NCBI GenBank assembly: GCA_026394995.1
Contig: JAPLZO010000011.1
Location: 1 to 8,026, forward strand
Source of the DNA: Candidatus Woesearchaeota archaeon
Lineage (GTDB): Archaea; Nanobdellota; Nanobdellia; SCGC-AAA011-G17; JAPLZO01
Direction of reading: 5' to 3'
Length of the DNA stretch: 8,026 nt
The translations under genes were made by a program, and so were the position numbers. Numbering within the stretch: position 1 is the stretch's first letter; each line of letters starts with the position of its first letter. Below, piece by piece: positions 6,122 through 8,026 of this stretch. The notes under the pieces were generated by a model, which worked only from the letters and a program-made list of their open reading frames with translations, did no database searches and had not been told where the DNA came from.

Positions 6122-8026
6122 ATGAAAAAGAGTGTGATCTACTTAATTTTATTTTTAATATTTCTATATTTTATGATTGATATTGCTGAAGCTGCCTGTA
6201 ATCCTTATACTTTTATAGGAGGTTCTATTTCTCCTTCAAATGTAAATACAGGTGGCTCATATACTATAAGTTGTGATTATGGTGCATTAATTGATTGCAT
6301 TGTTTCTCAACCTGGTTCTGGTACTTGTTCTTTTACTGGGTTCAGTGGTTCTACTGCTACATTCTCTTGTGTAGCTGGATCAACTAGTGGTACTTTTACT
6401 GGTTACTGTAGCACATATAATGGTTTTAATAGTGTTTCAAATTGCTGTGGTTCTACAAATTCAGTTGGAACTTTAACAGTTACATCTGGTGCTACCACAA
6501 CATGTTCATCATTAGGTGGAACTTGTAAATCTAATTCATGTTCATCATATTCATTATGTAGTTCAGTAAGTGGTGCAACTGATTGTAGTAATTGTTGTTA
6601 TGGTTCATGTACATCTGGTGCTACCACAACAGGACCTTATACAATTTCTGGAAGAGTTAAAACAAGTGGTGGTGTTGGTATAAGTGATACACAAATATTT
6701 TTAAATTCAGATTATAATTGTATGAGTTATACTTATTTACCTAATATGATAACAGGTCCAAGTGGAGACTATTCATTTACAATTTCCCCAAGTGATGATC
6801 TATATAAAGAGCAAAACGGACAACTTTCTTTAGCTATCTGGTATGGTAATTGTGATTATACCTATGATAGTATATGCAAACCATTGGGTACTGTAACATC
6901 AAATACAGGAGTAGATTTTATAGGAACTCTACAACCAGTTTATAGTGTCTCGGGTTATGTTAAATATTCAGATAATACCCCTATAGCAAATGCTCAAGTT
7001 CATTTAAGTAAAGGATGTTTTACACAACCAATAACAGATGTTTATACAAATTCCCAAGGTTATTATTCTTATACAGTTTATCATGATAGTACTATTACAT
7101 GTACATATAGTACAATGTGTATACAAACCGGGGGAGAAACATATGGTCCTGTAACTTTTAATGGTAATATACAACATAATTTTATTATTTCTGGAACATC
7201 ACCAACAACAACCTGTTCATCACAAGGTGGAACTTGTAAATATCCATCATGTGATAGTTATGAATCTTGTAATCCTATAACTGGTACAACTGGTTGTAGT
7301 TCCGGATATTTATGTTGTTCTGGTGCTTGTACAACACCATCACCAACAACAACATGCTCATCATTAGGTGGAACTTGTAAATCAAGTTTATGTTCTAATT
7401 ATAATTCATGTTCTTTAGTAAGTGGTGCAACTGACTGTACCTATGGATATTCATGTTGCTCTGGAACCTGTACATCTGGTGCTAGCACAACAATTAGGGG
7501 TTATGCAAAAACATCAACTGGAACAGGAATTAGTGGTGTTAGTGTTACAGCATCCTGCCAGTCTTTTGTTGGGCCATTTCCTGCACCAATTTATGCAACA
7601 ACATCATCTAGTGGTTATTATAGTCTTACTATTCCTGCTAATTGGATCTCTCATCCTTGTACTGCAGATTTATATGCTTCTCAATCAGGTTGTACATTTT
7701 CACCTTCAGGCTATAGTGTTACATTAACCGGAGGCACTGTCAATAAAGATTTTACAGGTACTTGTACATCAACTAGTGTTTGTACAGACTCTGATAATGG
7801 ACTTAATTATGATATATTAGGAACAACATCTGGAATACAAAATTGGGCACCTTTTAGTCAAAGTACAACCACAGATTATTGCTGGGGTGTTAAAGATGTA
7901 ATTGAATTTTATTGTATGAATACAACAACTTATTCATGGACAAATCATTCATGTCCAAGTAGTTGTTCTAATGGAGTTTGTTTAGGTGGTTCTAATTTTT
8001 ATAATATTTCAGGGCAAGTTAAATAT
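6122..8026 (+). CDS. Secreted cysteine-rich mosaic protein, knottin-like and carboxypeptidase-regulatory-like repeats (3' end beyond the window)
   Basis: The frame is open from the ATG at 6122 to the right edge, 635 codons without a stop. Residues 1-24 are a signal peptide ending AEA, with cleavage likely before A25-C26. Residues 26-120 form an Ig-like beta domain with eight cysteines. Three eight-cysteine units follow at 128-163, 365-403 and 412-450. They alternate with beta-sandwich units resembling the carboxypeptidase regulatory-like family: about 174-271 (TISGRVKTSGGVGISDTQI), 274-358 (VSGYVKYSDNTPIANAQV), 457-547 and the start of a fourth at 627. Residues 554-620 form another cysteine domain, with TDSDNGLNYDILGT, then FYC and CPSSC. 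I count 48 cysteines in the visible part; charged residues are few. The missing 3' part may carry more repeats and an anchor. It is the third plus-strand exported protein, 42 nt after its neighbour. A structural or adhesive surface role is inference; the molecular function is unknown. Confidence 0.9.
   Translation, partial: MKKSVIYLILFLIFLYFMIDIAEAACNPYTFIGGSISPSNVNTGGSYTISCDYGALIDCIVSQPGSGTCSFTGFSGSTATFSCVAGSTSGTFTGYCSTYNGFNSVSNCCGSTNSVGTLTVTSGATTTCSSLGGTCKSNSCSSYSLCSSVSGATDCSNCCYGSCTSGATTTGPYTISGRVKTSGGVGISDTQIFLNSDYNCMSYTYLPNMITGPSGDYSFTISPSDDLYKEQNGQLSLAIWYGNCDYTYDSICKPLGTVTSNTGVDFIGTLQPVYSVSGYVKYSDNTPIANAQVHLSKGCFTQPITDVYTNSQGYYSYTVYHDSTITCTYSTMCIQTGGETYGPVTFNGNIQHNFIISGTSPTTTCSSQGGTCKYPSCDSYESCNPITGTTGCSSGYLCCSGACTTPSPTTTCSSLGGTCKSSLCSNYNSCSLVSGATDCTYGYSCCSGTCTSGASTTIRGYAKTSTGTGISGVSVTASCQSFVGPFPAPIYATTSSSGYYSLTIPANWISHPCTADLYASQSGCTFSPSGYSVTLTGGTVNKDFTGTCTSTSVCTDSDNGLNYDILGTTSGIQNWAPFSQSTTTDYCWGVKDVIEFYCMNTTTYSWTNHSCPSSCSNGVCLGGSNFYNISGQVKY
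6482..6631 (+). repeat. Exact 21-nt direct repeat flanking the first eight-cysteine unit
   Basis: The 21 bases at 6482-6502 recur exactly at 6611-6631, and with one change at 7472-7492. All three are in frame and encode TSGATTT (third copy TSGASTT). The first two bracket one eight-cysteine unit, so the linker marks unit borders. This points to duplication or shuffling of whole units at the DNA level, since synonymous codons are also kept. Confidence 0.85.
6503..6610 (+). repeat. Eight-cysteine unit 1
   Basis: Residues 128-163. The cysteines are at 128, 135, 140, 146, 155, 158, 159 and 163, with spacings 6, 4, 5, 8, 2, 0, 3. It differs from units 2 and 3 by lacking three residues before the CC pair. 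The CC pair and even cysteine number suggest a knottin-like disulfide fold, by inference. Confidence 0.8.
6641..7195 (+). repeat. Two adjacent carboxypeptidase-regulatory-like beta-sandwich units
   Basis: Unit a (residues 174-271) and unit b (274-358) both open with a SG-x-V-K strand. Each then has a short loop, an I-x-x-A/T-Q-V/I strand, and later a GDYSFTI or GYYSYTV strand, the usual layout of this family. Unit c at 7490-7762 (RGYAKTSTGTGISGVSV, then SGYYSLTIP) and the first nine residues of unit d at 8000-8026 (YNISGQVKY) repeat the pattern. In other proteins such folds act as rigid spacers or adhesin stalks. Confidence 0.7.
7214..7330 (+). repeat. Eight-cysteine unit 2
   Basis: Residues 365-403, with cysteines at 365, 372, 377, 383, 392, 398, 399 and 403 (spacings 6, 4, 5, 8, 5, 0, 3). 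It lies directly before unit 3, joined by a short Thr/Pro/Ser linker (TTPSPTTT). Confidence 0.8.
7355..7471 (+). repeat. Eight-cysteine unit 3
   Basis: Residues 412-450, with cysteines at 412, 419, 424, 430, 439, 445, 446 and 450, identical in spacing to unit 2. At the DNA level its first part (7352-7383) matches unit 1 (6500-6531) with one base changed, so unit 3 resembles unit 1 in sequence but unit 2 in spacing. Confidence 0.8.
7490..7762 (+). repeat. Third carboxypeptidase-regulatory-like beta-sandwich unit
   Basis: Residues 457-547 open with IRGYAKTSTGTGISGVSV and contain the GYYSLTIP strand seen in the earlier units as GDYSFTI and GYYSYTV. It carries cysteines at 479, 513 and 524. It is followed by the separate cysteine domain at 554-620. 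Confidence 0.65.

Noticed and set aside
6182..6199. Possible lipobox (EAAC) at the end of the signal peptide of the 6122 gene
   Set aside because: A lipobox needs Leu, Val or Ile three residues before the cysteine; here it is Glu. An ordinary signal peptidase I site after AEA fits better.
6482..7492. Regularly repeated blocks that might suggest a CRISPR array
   Set aside because: The copies are few, unevenly spaced, in frame, and encode conserved protein units; the regions between them are coding and not spacer-like.
7422..7727. A 101-codon plus-strand frame with its own ATG
   Set aside because: It lies wholly inside the gene starting at 6122 but in another frame. Its product is a low-complexity Leu/Val/Gln/His string produced by reading the Thr/Ser/Cys-rich repeats out of frame. 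The 6122 frame is open for 635 codons and carries a signal peptide and repeated domains.

Overview
The window looks like a piece of a small, AT-rich archaeal genome, most likely a DPANN lineage of the Pacearchaeota/Woesearchaeota type. The clues are the archaeal form of SecF (motif IGYSIDTDILLTTR), the gene order secF then secD, a SecD with PDZ-like domains and a cysteine-bearing insert, heavy use of AGA and ATA codons, a probable leaderless promoter, and large modular cysteine-rich surface proteins. The lineage is an inference; no rRNA or tRNA is present to fix it.

Layout. Positions 1-2168 (minus strand) hold the export pair secF (1215-2168) and secD (1237 to beyond the left edge), which overlap by 23 nt. 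A 50-bp AT-rich gap (2169-2218) is a divergent promoter region. Positions 2219-8026 (plus strand) hold three genes for exported or membrane-anchored proteins. The first is an 834-residue protein with a short cytosolic helical tail. The second is a 437-residue cysteine-rich, calcium-loop protein with a C-terminal anchor. The third is a very cysteine-rich mosaic protein of at least 635 residues, starting at 6122 and still open at the right edge. Both partial genes, secD and the 6122 gene, run off the window. No tRNA, rRNA, CRISPR array, transposase or integrase was seen.

How the parts fit. SecD and SecF pull Sec-exported chains out of the SecYEG channel using the proton gradient. The three divergent genes encode the kind of long, probably disulfide-bonded Sec substrates that would need this. 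Two of the three share a four-cysteine module placed just outside their final membrane helix. The third is built from cysteine-rich units alternating with carboxypeptidase-regulatory-like beta-sandwich units, some with near-identical DNA. The region therefore reads as a cell-surface locus next to the export motor. The surface proteins' function (host contact, adhesion, envelope structure) cannot be read from the sequence.
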